A stretch of DNA of 64,000 nt from Streptomyces fildesensis (GCF_016107395.1 NZ_JAAIKO010000042.1:1-64000); one strand, 5' to 3'. Positions 42,729-52,086 are shown, counted from the first letter of the stretch. The notes: generated by a model from the letters alone, not told the origin. Numbers and translations are program-made.

Positions 42729-43811
42729 TCAGTGCTGAGGCGCGACTTCCGGTGGCGGGGCTCCGTCCGGCACAGGCCGCGTTGCTCCGCCGAGCGGTGT
42801 GCGCAGGGCGGTACTTCCGTCCCGCCAGGCGGACAGAAGATGGTCGGCGAGGAGGTACTCCAGGTGCCCGGTGGCCTCGATACCCAGAACGATGTCCGGT
42901 GCGAGGTACGGCTCGTCCTCGAGAAGTCCGCCGATCACATCGCGGCGGACCAGTTGTTCATGGACCGCGTCGGCTTCCACATGCTCGTCGTAGAACCGTT
43001 GCGCGGCGGCACCTGCTCCGACGCGTCTCATCGCCTTCGCCATCCTGCGGGATCCCGGGGACGAGGTCACTTCCACTGCGGCGAAATGACCGACCAGCGC
43101 ACCTCGCAGGGATCGGTGGAGTCCGAACAGGGACATCAGGTTGACCGTGGCCAGCGCTTGAGCGGGCCCCTCCTCGAGGTAGCGCCCGTAGGCGGTGTCG
43201 AGATCTAGGTCGGCCATCAGGTCGGCGAACAGCTGCGCGTGGATGTTCTCCGCCCTGCCGGCACCGAACTCGTCGAACTCGATGGCCACCATGGCCGCCT
43301 TCGCTCGCCCCCGCAGCCTCGGCACCACCCACAGGTGGGGGTCCGCCTCCTTGAGGTGGTAGAGCGAGCGCAGAGCCGCATACTCCCGAATCTGCCAGCG
43401 CTCCCCCTCGCGTTGCAGGTGGTGGCTCACGCTGTGGCCGTTGTCCTCCACCGGCTCCACCAGCAGCGCGTCCACCGTCTGTCGCACGTCGCTGCCGCCT
43501 GAGGTGTGCGCGCGAAGGGCGCTCAGAAAGATGCCCTCGGCGGCTGCACGCACGCGCAGCAGAGCGGGGTCCCATTCCAGGCCCTCGTCGACCGCCTCGA
43601 AACCGCGGTAATGCAGTTCGTACAGGACGTACAGAAGAAGCTGGAGATCATCGCCGTAGGGATCGGCTTGACGGATCTCGCCCTCGGAGGGCAACGGCGT
43701 ACGCCGGCCGCTCAGGGCGGCAAGAACGCTGCCGGAGAGAGGTCCGCGTGCTGGAGGCAGGCTCGGTTCCGAAGTGATACGGCCAAGGTGTTCCGTCTGA
43801 CGAGTGGTCAC
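42729..43811 (-). CDS. Iron-containing redox enzyme family protein (haem-oxygenase-like fold)
   Basis: This 360-residue protein fits the haem-oxygenase-like diiron (HDO) superfamily. The all-helical core includes the helix FDEFGAGRAENIHAQLFADL, giving Glu and His ligands with the pattern E-x(n)-H, and FYDEHVEADAVHEQLV with further Glu/His pairs. Members catalyse N-oxygenation or oxidative cleavage using iron and O2. The GTG start at 43811 overlaps the CDGSH stop by 4 bp and follows AAGGAGGGAG. Translational coupling to an iron-sulfur protein suggests electron supply from it (inference). Confidence 0.87.
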   Translation of the reverse strand: MTTRQTEHLGRITSEPSLPPARGPLSGSVLAALSGRRTPLPSEGEIRQADPYGDDLQLLLYVLYELHYRGFEAVDEGLEWDPALLRVRAAAEGIFLSALRAHTSGGSDVRQTVDALLVEPVEDNGHSVSHHLQREGERWQIREYAALRSLYHLKEADPHLWVVPRLRGRAKAAMVAIEFDEFGAGRAENIHAQLFADLMADLDLDTAYGRYLEEGPAQALATVNLMSLFGLHRSLRGALVGHFAAVEVTSSPGSRRMAKAMRRVGAGAAAQRFYDEHVEADAVHEQLVRRDVIGGLLEDEPYLAPDIVLGIEATGHLEYLLADHLLSAWRDGSTALRTPLGGATRPVPDGAPPPEVAPQH

Positions 43812-44113
43812 GGTGCTCCCTCCTTGTCCTGCCTTCCGTCCGTCCCTTCGACTCCACGTCCGGAAGTCGCTCCGGCTCCGCACGCCGGGGCTCGGACGGT
43901 GTCGGCCGCGGCGGGAATGTGCTCCCGACGGCGATGGCTGGTGTCACACCAGGGGTGGATGCGGCTGCGCCGACAGGTGCAGAGCGCGACGACGACCCGA
44001 TCGGAGACCACCAGCTTCCCGTCGTCCGTCATCACTTCGACGGGACCCTCCACGAGGATCGGGCCGCCGTCCACCACGGTCACGCGGCGCGGTTGTTCAG
44101 TCCTTGTGTGCAC
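43808..44113 (-). CDS. CDGSH iron-sulfur domain protein
   Basis: This 101-residue protein carries the CDGSH-type 2Fe-2S motif CTCRRSRIHPWCDTSH, with cluster ligands Cys45, Cys47, Cys56 and His60. The CDGSH core reads CDTSH here, a Gly to Thr change seen in bacterial members. The rest is a beta-strand-rich N-terminus (VDGGPILVEGPVEV) and a disordered tail. The GTG start at 44113 overlaps the methyltransferase end by 17 bp. It may pass electrons to the iron enzyme encoded next. Confidence 0.92.
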   Translation of the reverse strand: MHTRTEQPRRVTVVDGGPILVEGPVEVMTDDGKLVVSDRVVVALCTCRRSRIHPWCDTSHRRREHIPAAADTVRAPACGAGATSGRGVEGTDGRQDKEGAP

Positions 44114-44798
44114 GGATGATCACCAGTTCTTCCCTGTCGGTGCCGGCCGGCACCACACCACGCTCCCGGAGCCATGACAGTCGCCCGCGCATCACCGGTC
44201 CGAAGGGGATCGCCACCCGCTCACTGACCGAAGCGCTCAGCCCTGCCCGGACAAGTCGGCTCACCGTTTCCTCCGGGCCGCTGAACCCCGAATGGACCAT
44301 GAGCAACACGCCGCCCGGACGCAGCGCGGTAGGAGCGGCTTCACAGATCCGGTCCACCAAGGCCCGCCCGTCGACACCTGCGTCCCATGCGCGGCGGGCA
44401 CCACGTCGCGGCAGTTGCGCACTGGCCGAGGGTACGTACGGCGGGTTGGAGACCAGCACGTCGAACGAACGGCCCGGCACTACCGACAGCAGATCCCCGC
44501 GCAGGACGCGGACCGGCAGACGGGCAAGCGATGCGTTCAACCGCGCCGATGCCACGGCCCGACGGCTGATGTCCACCGCCGTCACCCTGGCGCCCAGCCG
44601 AGCAGCATGCAGAGCCAACGCCCCACTGCCGGTGCACACGTCCAGGACGTCCATCCCCGCACCGACACCCTCCCGCCCCATGGCAGCTGCCAAAAGCGAA
44701 CTGTCGGCCTGTGGGCTGTACACGCCAGGCAATCGCAGGATCCTGCCCGCCCACGGAGACAACTCGCTGGTGACGCTCACCGCAGCCTCTCGGGTCAT
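44097..44798 (-). CDS. HemK2/MTQ2-like class I methyltransferase
   Basis: This 233-residue SAM-dependent methyltransferase has motif I DVLDVCTGSGALAL, an acidic SAM-ribose residue in AVDISRRAVAS and the NPPY catalytic motif in VLVSNPPYVPSAS. NPPY enzymes methylate glutamine, asparagine or adenine amide/amino groups; the HemK2 subgroup modifies protein glutamine. ATG 44798 is chosen, with an overlapping GTG one codon upstream as alternative. It is the first gene of the four-gene cassette and may act on the cassette's own product rather than on release factor. Confidence 0.87.
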   Translation of the reverse strand: MTREAAVSVTSELSPWAGRILRLPGVYSPQADSSLLAAAMGREGVGAGMDVLDVCTGSGALALHAARLGARVTAVDISRRAVASARLNASLARLPVRVLRGDLLSVVPGRSFDVLVSNPPYVPSASAQLPRRGARRAWDAGVDGRALVDRICEAAPTALRPGGVLLMVHSGFSGPEETVSRLVRAGLSASVSERVAIPFGPVMRGRLSWLRERGVVPAGTDREELVIIRAHKD

Positions 44799-45083
44799 CA
44801 CACCACCGCCACCGCCGGACGGCTCCTGTGCCAGGCTCCGCCCGTCCGAGCCGCGCCGCGACCTTTCCGGGGCCGTACCGCTCCGCCATTCCACAGCCGA
44901 AGACCGCCAGCCGGCGTCACGGCCTTCTCTTCCTGAATTCAGCACCGTTCGACCTTTCAGCGGGCCAACCCACACAAATCCCGCGTGCCCCGGCTTCCCC
45001 TTCCCACACATCACCCCCGTCACGGGCCTCACGACACCGCTCACGGGACCCGGCACAACCGGGCGAGAACGACCTGCTGCCCG

Positions 45084-45980
45084 TCAGGGCAGTGGGGTGC
45101 CGCCGGTGGCGTTCAGAATCTCCCCGGTGATGTAGCCGGCTTCCTGAGAGGCGAGGAAGACATAGGCGGGAGCCATCTCAGCCGGCTGCGCCGGCCGCTG
45201 AAGGGGCAATTGCTTGCCGAACTCGGCGACCTTCTGGGGGGACATCGTGGCGGGGATGAGAGGAGTCCACACCGGACCGGGGGCGACCGCGTTGACCCGG
45301 ATCCCCTCGGTTGCGAGTTGCTGAGCCAGACCCTGTGTGAAGGTGACGATGGCACCCTTGGTCATGGCGTAGTCCAGCAAGTGCGGGCTGGGCTGGTAGG
45401 CCTGGACGGAGGCGGTGTTGATAATGGACGACCCCGGAGCCAGATGGGGAAGGGCAGCTTTGCTCAGCCAGAACATCGCGTAGAGATTGGTCTTCATGAC
45501 GCGGTCGAACTGCTCGGTATCGATGGCTGACAGGCCATCGGGCTGAGACATCTGGTAGGCCGCGTTGTTGACCAGGACGTCCAGGCCACCGAGCTGGTCC
45601 ACCGCGCGGCGCACTACAGCGCCGCAGTAGTCCTCCTGCCGCACGTCGCCCGGCACGGCAAGCGCCCGCCGTCCCGCGTGCTCGATCAGCCGGACGGTCT
45701 CCTGTGCGTCCTCCTCCTCGCTCGGCAAGTAGGAGATTGCCACGTCCGCGCCCTCACGAGCGAAGGCGAGCGCAACGGCACGACCGATCCCGGAATCCCC
45801 TCCGGTGATCAGAGCCTTTCTGTCCTGCAACCGGCCGGAGCCGCGATAGGTGTCCTCGCCGTAGTCAGGCTCCGGATCCATGGCTCCGCTCAGCCCCGGA
45901 TGGGTTTGATCCTGCTCCTCGAATTCCGGCTGCGGGTACTGCTCTGCGGGGTGACGTGGAGAGAACTGATCTGGAGACAC
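45084..45980 (-). CDS. SDR family oxidoreductase (general-stress type)
   Basis: This 298-residue short-chain dehydrogenase has the NAD(P) motif TGGDSGIGRAVALAFAREG, NNAAYQ in the structural NNAG position, catalytic Ser/Tyr/Lys in TASVQAY...YAMTKGA, and a 45-residue acidic N-terminal extension (SPDQFSPRHPAEQYPQPEFE). The extension is typical of the YghA/GsiB-region stress SDRs of Bacillus and Streptomyces. The GTG start at 45980 follows CAGGAG. Substrate is unknown, though family members act on aldehydes or alcohols. Confidence 0.92.
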   Translation of the reverse strand: MSPDQFSPRHPAEQYPQPEFEEQDQTHPGLSGAMDPEPDYGEDTYRGSGRLQDRKALITGGDSGIGRAVALAFAREGADVAISYLPSEEEDAQETVRLIEHAGRRALAVPGDVRQEDYCGAVVRRAVDQLGGLDVLVNNAAYQMSQPDGLSAIDTEQFDRVMKTNLYAMFWLSKAALPHLAPGSSIINTASVQAYQPSPHLLDYAMTKGAIVTFTQGLAQQLATEGIRVNAVAPGPVWTPLIPATMSPQKVAEFGKQLPLQRPAQPAEMAPAYVFLASQEAGYITGEILNATGGTPLP

Positions 45981-46427
45981 GGACAGCTCCTGGGGTATGA
46001 CGAAGGGTGCATGCTGATGAGTGGTGCATGCCGGGGCGATACGACTCGCTTCACCCTTCGCGTGCCCGGAAGCGCCTGCCCCTAACGCCCTCAATAAGCT
46101 CATTTCATCAGATTGGGCACGCACAGAGGAGAGCTCGCGCAGCCCCTCACCACCCCGGTCGCCGCGCACCAGCGCGCCAGGAGTCCGTCGGCGGGCCTGG
46201 CCGGACGCGTCGCACAGCGCTCCGTGCGGAGTGCGCCGCGCGACCGCCGGCACTCCGCCGAGCAAGGCGCGTGGCAGCGCCTGCCCTCCCGCATCTGCGG
46301 CCCTCACAGCAGGGCGTACGGGTGTGTCAATTTAACGGCTCTGTCTCACATTCGGTGGTGACGCCGAGTGGCGCAGGTCGTTGATGTGAGTGCGAAGGCG
46401 TCGGCGATGCGCTGGACGAGCCTCCGC
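45981..46427. other. Intergenic region with a possible insertion-sequence end
   Basis: About 450 bp without a supported gene. GGCTCTGTCTCACATTCGGT at 46334-46353 has the look of a terminal sequence of Streptomyces insertion elements, but no matching partner end or transposase was found. The region upstream of the SDR is only moderately GC-rich. Confidence 0.3.
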
Positions 46428-47822
46428 TTACATCGAGTCGGCACCGAGGGTCCGCAGAGGCGGGAAGGCGGGAACCGGACCGAGGGTCACGGTGCCCGGG
46501 CGGGCGAGACGGGTCAGGCCGCGGCGGTAGACGGCAATGGCTTCCTGGGTGCGGCCCTGCCGGTTGAGCAGATCTCCGAGGAGGCGGCAGGTGTCGGCCA
46601 GGTCGCCGATGACGTCGGCTTCTTCCTGCAGGGGGATGGCGGCCAGGTATTGCTGCTCGGCCCCCCCGGTGTCGCCTCGTTCTTCGTGGATCAGCCCGAG
46701 CAGCCGGTGGGCGGCAGCCGCGTGCACGGCACCCCGGCCTGGTCCGAGCCCCTTGAGGAGGTCGAGCAGGAGTTGCTCGGCGTCGGTGTCGTGGCCGCGG
46801 CGGCGGCGGACATCGGCGAGTTCGACCTCGACCTGCACGGCGTAGAACGTTCCTCCGGTCTCCCGTAGCATCTCGCGCGCCGTGCGCAGTTCGTCTTCCG
46901 CTTCGGCCAGGCGGCCGTGCTGGGTGTGCAGATAGCCGTGCATCCAGTGGCACAGCGCCAGTTCCGAGCGGATTTCGCGCCGCTGGTAGAGCTCCTGGGC
47001 TTTCACCAGGTAGTTCTCCGCGTCCTCGTAGCGTCCCTGGGCGGCCAGGGTTCGGGCGACGGACCGGTGGAGGCCGGCAATCGCGACAGGGTCTTTCACC
47101 TGGGGAGCGAGGTCGAGGGCAAGGCCGGCGGCCTTGGCGGCGCGCTCGTAGGCCCCGAGGTCCATGTACGGGGTGATGACGGTGACGTACAGCAGAAGCA
47201 ACGCCTCGGGGTCCGGCAGGCCCTCGGCGTTCAGTTCGTTGATGGTCTTCTCCAGCAGGTAGCAGGCGTAGCGCACGTCGCCTTCCAACTGGTGGGCGGT
47301 GGCCAGGCCGCGCACCGCGCGGACCCGCGAGGGAAGCGGCTCGTCCGCCATCAGGCTTTCGGCCCGCTCGAACTGTGAGCGCCCCTCTGCCAGCGCGCCG
47401 CGCCGCAACATGCAATGCCCGAGTGAGACCCGCAGCTGTGATTCAAGGTCGTGGAGTTGGTGCGCTTGCGCCTGCTCGATGAGGCCGATCAGCAGCGATT
47501 CGGCATCCGTGCTGGAGCCGCTGTCCATCAGACCGCTCGCCTGCGCGAGGCCCTCCCGCAGTTCGGCCCGCAGTTCGGCCGGGACCCCGGTCGCCAACTG
47601 CTCATAAGTGGTCCCGAGTTTGCCGGCGAAGTAACGCAGCGCTGTCTCGGACGCCCTGACTTTTCCGGCTTCGACGGTGGAAACGTACGCCGGAGTGTAT
47701 TTGGGTTCGGCCAACTGGCGCTGAGTGAGCCGCAGGCCGGTCCGCAGGGACTGAACGCGTTCCCCGATCCCCTTGGCGTCGCCGGGCGCGCCGTCGTCCG
47801 TACCACCGATGGGCATGCGCAC
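46428..47822 (-). CDS. XRE-HTH regulator with C-terminal TPR array
   Basis: This 464-residue protein has an N-terminal XRE helix-turn-helix (RTGLRLTQRQLAEPKYTPAY, then VSTVEAGKVRASETALRYFA). The remaining 380 residues are helical TPR-like repeats, for example RYEDAENYLVKAQELYQRRE and RLAEAEDELRTAREMLRETG. This architecture is that of RRNPP-like and Streptomyces TPR regulators, some of which bind small peptides in the TPR groove. It faces an oligopeptide importer operon across a 466-bp region with a perfect palindrome. Peptide sensing is an inference from architecture and neighbours. The ATG at 47822 is weakly supported by GGAAG-like sequence. Confidence 0.87.
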   Translation of the reverse strand: MRMPIGGTDDGAPGDAKGIGERVQSLRTGLRLTQRQLAEPKYTPAYVSTVEAGKVRASETALRYFAGKLGTTYEQLATGVPAELRAELREGLAQASGLMDSGSSTDAESLLIGLIEQAQAHQLHDLESQLRVSLGHCMLRRGALAEGRSQFERAESLMADEPLPSRVRAVRGLATAHQLEGDVRYACYLLEKTINELNAEGLPDPEALLLLYVTVITPYMDLGAYERAAKAAGLALDLAPQVKDPVAIAGLHRSVARTLAAQGRYEDAENYLVKAQELYQRREIRSELALCHWMHGYLHTQHGRLAEAEDELRTAREMLRETGGTFYAVQVEVELADVRRRRGHDTDAEQLLLDLLKGLGPGRGAVHAAAAHRLLGLIHEERGDTGGAEQQYLAAIPLQEEADVIGDLADTCRLLGDLLNRQGRTQEAIAVYRRGLTRLARPGTVTLGPVPAFPPLRTLGADSM

Positions 47823-48222
47823 CTTCCTGGCTTCGCGCGGGCGGACGCCCTCGGCACAAGTCCTATCACGCCCCCCGGCACGGGCACCTGCTTGAGCCGT
47901 CCACGAGCCGACCGGCTCTCGGTCGCATGAACGCGATGTGACTGCCCCGGAGCCCTTGGCGTGCGCGGAGCGTCCCCAGCGACCGGGAACATATCTCCAT
48001 TAATACGGCTATTTGCATGGTAGCGGGACCCACTGGACCAGCGGGCCGAGGGCACACTCCGTCTCCTCCCGGTCCGGCCCGGCCGCGCCCGAGTCCTCCC
48101 CCGTGGCCGCATCGGGCACGGGATCGCTCCGGCGCCCGGCCGGACCGTCGTGACCCAACCGAGGCCGAGCAACCCGTCGGTAGGCCTTGCGGACCCCGAC
48201 CACGAGCCCTAACTTAACTCCA
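47823..48222. promoter_or_regulatory. Divergent intergenic region of TPR regulator and transporter
   Basis: This 400-bp stretch separates two divergent transcription units. It has an unusually AT-rich patch near 47995-48020 (tccattaatacggctatttg), a likely promoter for the regulator. No gene recognised. Confidence 0.45.
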
Positions 48223-48254
48223 CATGTAAGTGAGATTATCCGCTCACTTACATG
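48223..48254. promoter_or_regulatory. 12+12 bp perfect palindrome, probable operator of the peptide transporter operon
   Basis: CATGTAAGTGAG (48223-48234) and CTCACTTACATG (48243-48254) are exact inverted repeats around ATTATCCG. The element ends 34 bp before the first permease ATG, in an AT-rich promoter-like setting. Its location and symmetry fit a dimeric HTH regulator, most simply the divergent XRE-TPR protein. Confidence 0.75.
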
Positions 48255-48288
48255 CAGTTTCCGTGTTGACCCTGGTGATTGAGGCGTC

Positions 48289-49299
48289 ATGTCCGATCCG
48301 CAGCAAGCCGTAATACCCCGGGCGGCGACGGCTCCGCCTGACGGGACCGACAACGCCGACGAGCGGCCGGGGCAGTCCCCGGCCCGGCTGGCCTGGGCCC
48401 GGTTCCGCAGGGACCGCGTCGGGATGGTGTGCCTGGGTGTGGTCCTCGGCGTGGTCGTGATCGGGGCGCTGGCCCCGGTGATCGCGTGGGTCTACGGCAA
48501 GAGTCCCGCCGAGCACTACGGGCAGGACGATGCCGGCCTGCTCACCGACAGCGGGTACCCCGCGGGCGCCAACGGCGGGATCGGCGCTCGCTTCTGGTTC
48601 GGCCTGGAACCCGGGCTCGGGCGGGACGTGTTCACCCAACTGCTGTACGGCATCCGCACTTCACTGCTGATCGCGGTGTCCTGCGTGCTGATCACCAGCC
48701 TCATCGGCGCGGTGGTCGGTATCGCGGTGGGCTATCTGGGCGGGGTGGTGGAGAAGGGCTTCGAGTTCGTCGCGAACGTGATGCTCGCCTTCCCCTCACT
48801 GCTGCTGCTGATCGCCCTCACCCCGGTGATCAATTCCCGGCTGGTCGCACCGGACCAGAACGAGCCGGCCTGGATGCAGTTCACCTCAGTGATCCTGGTG
48901 CTGTCGCTGTTCGGGTGGATCACCCAGGCGATGGTGCTGCGGTCGGTGGTGCGGTCCCTGCGTGAACGGGAGTTCGTCAAGGCCGCGCGGGCGCTGGGGA
49001 TGAGCCGGCGTCGGATCGTGCTCACCGAACTGCTGCCCAACCTGTGGGGCCCGGTGATCGTGCACATCACCGTCGCGGTCCCCGCCTACGTCGCTTTCGA
49101 GGCGGCCCTGTCCTTCCTGGGACAGGGCATCAACGAGCCCGTCCCGGACTGGGGCCGAATGATCGGCCACGCCGGGCAGGTCTTCTACTCCGACCCCACC
49201 TACATGCTCTTCCCCGGCGGAGCAATGTTGATCTTCGTTCTGGCCTTCAACCTGCTCGGCGACAGCGTCCGTGACGCACTCGACCCCAAGTCCGCGTGA
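48289..49299 (+). CDS. Oligopeptide ABC transporter permease (DppC/OppC type)
   Basis: This 336-residue permease has six membrane segments and the EAA loop KAARALGMSRRRIVLTELLP, with the DppC-type ending FLGQGINEPVPDWGRMIG. The first helix (MVCLGVVLGVVVIGALAPVI) follows a disordered N-terminus. An insert with GIGARFWFGLEPGLGRDVFT faces outside, as in OppC. It begins the transporter operon, an unusual order since permease B normally precedes C. Confidence 0.93.
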   Translation: MSDPQQAVIPRAATAPPDGTDNADERPGQSPARLAWARFRRDRVGMVCLGVVLGVVVIGALAPVIAWVYGKSPAEHYGQDDAGLLTDSGYPAGANGGIGARFWFGLEPGLGRDVFTQLLYGIRTSLLIAVSCVLITSLIGAVVGIAVGYLGGVVEKGFEFVANVMLAFPSLLLLIALTPVINSRLVAPDQNEPAWMQFTSVILVLSLFGWITQAMVLRSVVRSLREREFVKAARALGMSRRRIVLTELLPNLWGPVIVHITVAVPAYVAFEAALSFLGQGINEPVPDWGRMIGHAGQVFYSDPTYMLFPGGAMLIFVLAFNLLGDSVRDALDPKSA

Positions 49300-49325
49300 A
49301 CCGAACCCTCCAAGGAACTCCCGCG

Positions 49326-51080
49326 ATGAGAACCATGTCCCGCGCCCTGTGCGCAGCGATCGCCGCTTCCACCTCCCTCGCCGTGCTCTCGGCCTGCAGC
49401 TCCGCCGGCGGCAACACCGGTACCCAGCACGGCAAAGCGCCCGCCATCAAAGCCGGCCAGAGTGCGGTGCGGATGGGTACCGAGGCCGAGAGCCATGGCC
49501 CGGCGCCGGTCATCTCCGGTGCGGGACGGGGCGGGACCGTCACCGTGTTGGACACCGCCGACTACGACCACCTCGACCCACAGAAGGTGTACGTCTCCCA
49601 GGGCTATGACGTACTGAACATGGTGGACCGGCAGCTCACCGGCTATACCGTGATCAACGGGCAGCGGGTCCTGGTCGGTGACCTGGCCACGAACACCGGT
49701 GAGGCATCGGACGAGGGCAGGACCTGGACGTTCCACCTCAAGTCCGGTGCGACCTGGCAGGACGGCCGAGCCGTCACCGCCCAGCAGGTCAGGTACGGCA
49801 TCGAGCGCTCCTTCCAGAAGGGTTTCGAGAACGGCCCGGTGTACTGGCAGGAGTGGCTGACCGGCACCAGCACGATCACCGACGCCCAGAAGAAGTACGC
49901 CGGGCCCGCCACGGGGGACATGCCCGCCATCGTCACCCCGGACGCATCCACCATCGTGTTCCACTTCCCCAAGCCGCAGTCCGACGTGCCGTTCGCCGCC
50001 GCGCTGGGAACCGCCAGCCCGGTCCGCAAGGACAAGGACACCGGCAGCGCCTACGACCTCAGTCCGTACTCCTGCGGGCCCTACCAGATCGCCGCGCACA
50101 CCCAGAACGTGTCGATGAAGCTCGTCCCCAACCCGCACTGGAAGGCCGACACCGACCCGATCCGCTACCAGTACGCCGACGCCTACGAGTTCGGTTTCGG
50201 CAAGGAACTGGTCAACATCGACCAGCAGATGCTGTCCACCGCCGGCAACGGCCCCACCACCATGAGCCTCAGCAACGCCATCGCACCCTCTCTGAACGAC
50301 ACGGTCAACAACCGCGCGGACCGTGGGTCGATCGCCTACCAGCCGCAGGGGATCTTCGGCTACTGGTTCGCCATCAACACAGCCCGCATCACCGACGTGA
50401 ATCTGCGCACGGCCCTGCTGTACGCCTTCCCCAAGGAGCAGCTCAGGCAGCTGCAGGGCGGTGCGTTCGCAGGTCAGTACGGCACCACCGTCACCACCCC
50501 TGATCTGCTGGGCTACCGCGACTACGACACCTTCCACGCTCCGGCGCGCGGTGACGTGGCCACCGCCCAGAAGTACCTGGCCCGCTCGGCGCAGAAACTC
50601 AGCACCTTGGTGTATGCCTACCGCAGCGGGGACGGGGCCGGACAGCAGCAGGTGCAGGTGCTGGCCTCGGCCTACGCCAAGATCGGTATCCATGTCGTGG
50701 CCAAACCGCTCGACGCGACGACGTACTACGACACCATCGGTGCCAAGGGCGCACCGTACGACATGTTCCTGACCGGCTGGGGAGCGGACTGGCCCTCCCC
50801 GTCGACGGTACTGCCCAACGTCTTCGACGCCCGGCAGGGCCCCTGGTACGACTCCTCCCGGTTCGACAGCTCCGCCGACACCGCGGAGTTCGACCGCATC
50901 GCGGCCCTGAGCGATTCCTCCGCCAAGGCCGCCGCGTACATCGCCCTGGAGAAGAAGATCATGGCCGGCGTCCCGGTCATCCCCTACCTGTACTCGCAGG
51001 GCTACCAGATCCACGGGGTGAACCTGCGGCTGCCCCGGGCGGCGAACGGCAATCCCCTCAACGGCGCCCACGTGGCCTGA
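49326..51080 (+). CDS. Peptide-binding lipoprotein (SBP_bac_5 family)
   Basis: This 584-residue solute-binding protein has a signal peptide with lipobox LAVLSAC and the SBP_bac_5 fold. Recognisable elements are DLATNTGEASDEGRTWTFHL, the short motif WQDGRAVTAQQVRYGIERSF, and GAPYDMFLTGWGADWPSPST near the C-terminus. It captures oligopeptides outside the cell and delivers them to the permeases. ATG 49326 starts MRTMSRALCA. It lies 26 bp after the first permease and 13 bp before the second. Confidence 0.94.
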   Translation: MRTMSRALCAAIAASTSLAVLSACSSAGGNTGTQHGKAPAIKAGQSAVRMGTEAESHGPAPVISGAGRGGTVTVLDTADYDHLDPQKVYVSQGYDVLNMVDRQLTGYTVINGQRVLVGDLATNTGEASDEGRTWTFHLKSGATWQDGRAVTAQQVRYGIERSFQKGFENGPVYWQEWLTGTSTITDAQKKYAGPATGDMPAIVTPDASTIVFHFPKPQSDVPFAAALGTASPVRKDKDTGSAYDLSPYSCGPYQIAAHTQNVSMKLVPNPHWKADTDPIRYQYADAYEFGFGKELVNIDQQMLSTAGNGPTTMSLSNAIAPSLNDTVNNRADRGSIAYQPQGIFGYWFAINTARITDVNLRTALLYAFPKEQLRQLQGGAFAGQYGTTVTTPDLLGYRDYDTFHAPARGDVATAQKYLARSAQKLSTLVYAYRSGDGAGQQQVQVLASAYAKIGIHVVAKPLDATTYYDTIGAKGAPYDMFLTGWGADWPSPSTVLPNVFDARQGPWYDSSRFDSSADTAEFDRIAALSDSSAKAAAYIALEKKIMAGVPVIPYLYSQGYQIHGVNLRLPRAANGNPLNGAHVA

Positions 51081-51093
51081 ACGGAGTCGACAG

Positions 51094-52086
51094 ATGCTCG
51101 CCTTCGCAGTGCGGCGCACCGCCCAAGTCCTCGCGGTCCTCGTGGCCATCAGTGCCGTGACGTTCGCGCTGTTCTACGCCGGCCCGCAGGACGCCGCACG
51201 CAGCGCCTGCGGCGCCAAGTGCGACGCCGCCGCCGTGGCCTCGATCCGGCACGGAATGGGCCTGGACCAGGCGGTGCCGGCGCAGTACTGGCACTACCTC
51301 AGCGGGCTGGTCGCCGGCCGCACCCTGCAGGACATCAACGGCACCCCGGTGGCCTGCCCGGCACCGTGCCTGGGGTACTCCTACTTCCTGCACGAGCCCG
51401 TGGTGACCGCGATCGGCCAGGCGTTCCCGGTCACGCTGTCCCTCACGCTCGGCGCGGTCCTCGTGCTCGCCGTCATCGGTGGCGGCACCGGGTTCCTTTC
51501 GGCGCTCTTCCCGCGCAGTTGGCTGGACCGGGCTCTGAACACCTTCACCTTGGTCGGCGCCAGCGTCCAGCTCATCTTCATCGGCTACGCCGTCCAGTAC
51601 TACCTGGTCTACCAGGCGCATCTGCTGCCGCAGCCCGGCTACACCTCGCCCTGGCACGATCCCGCCGGCTGGTTCCGCGGGATGCTGGTTCCCTGGCTGA
51701 TGCTTGGCTGGGTCAGTGCCGCGGTCTACGCCCGCCTCGCCCGCACCCAGATGCTCGACACGATGGGCGAGGAGTACATCCGCACCGCCCGCAGCAAGGG
51801 GATGGGCTGGTGGCAGGCCCATCTGAAGTACACCGCGCGTGGCAGCGCGGCACCGCTGGTCCAGCTCATCGGCCTGGAGATCGGCTGGCTGCTGGGCGGG
51901 TCGGTGATCGCCGAGACGGTCTTCGGCCTCAACGGAGTCGGCAAGCTCGCCCTGACCGCCATCACCCAGAACGACCTGCCGACCGTCGTCGGCACGGTAC
52001 TGCTCGCCGCGCTGTTCGTGGTGGTCTTCGTCGCCCTCACCGACTGCCTGATCGCGCTGCTCGACCCGCGTATCCGCCTGTCGTGA
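51094..52086 (+). CDS. Oligopeptide ABC transporter permease (DppB/OppB type)
   Basis: This 330-residue permease begins MLAFAVRRTAQVLAVLVAIS, the typical DppB first helix, and carries the EAA loop YIRTARSKGMGWWQAHLKYT and the conserved C-terminal GGSVIAETVFGLNGVGKLAL. A cysteine-bearing loop (AARSACGAKCDAAA, then ACPAPCLG) is unusual for DppB and could form disulfides outside. It pairs with the DppC-type permease at 48289. Confidence 0.94.
   Translation: MLAFAVRRTAQVLAVLVAISAVTFALFYAGPQDAARSACGAKCDAAAVASIRHGMGLDQAVPAQYWHYLSGLVAGRTLQDINGTPVACPAPCLGYSYFLHEPVVTAIGQAFPVTLSLTLGAVLVLAVIGGGTGFLSALFPRSWLDRALNTFTLVGASVQLIFIGYAVQYYLVYQAHLLPQPGYTSPWHDPAGWFRGMLVPWLMLGWVSAAVYARLARTQMLDTMGEEYIRTARSKGMGWWQAHLKYTARGSAAPLVQLIGLEIGWLLGGSVIAETVFGLNGVGKLALTAITQNDLPTVVGTVLLAALFVVVFVALTDCLIALLDPRIRLS

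Noticed and set aside
46334..46353. GGCTCTGTCTCACATTCGGT considered as an insertion-sequence inverted repeat
   Set aside because: No matching partner end, target duplication or transposase was found within the window.
49200..51149. A 649-codon minus-strand open frame
   Set aside because: It is opposite the peptide-binding lipoprotein, has no start context and encodes Gly/Val/Arg-rich nonsense.
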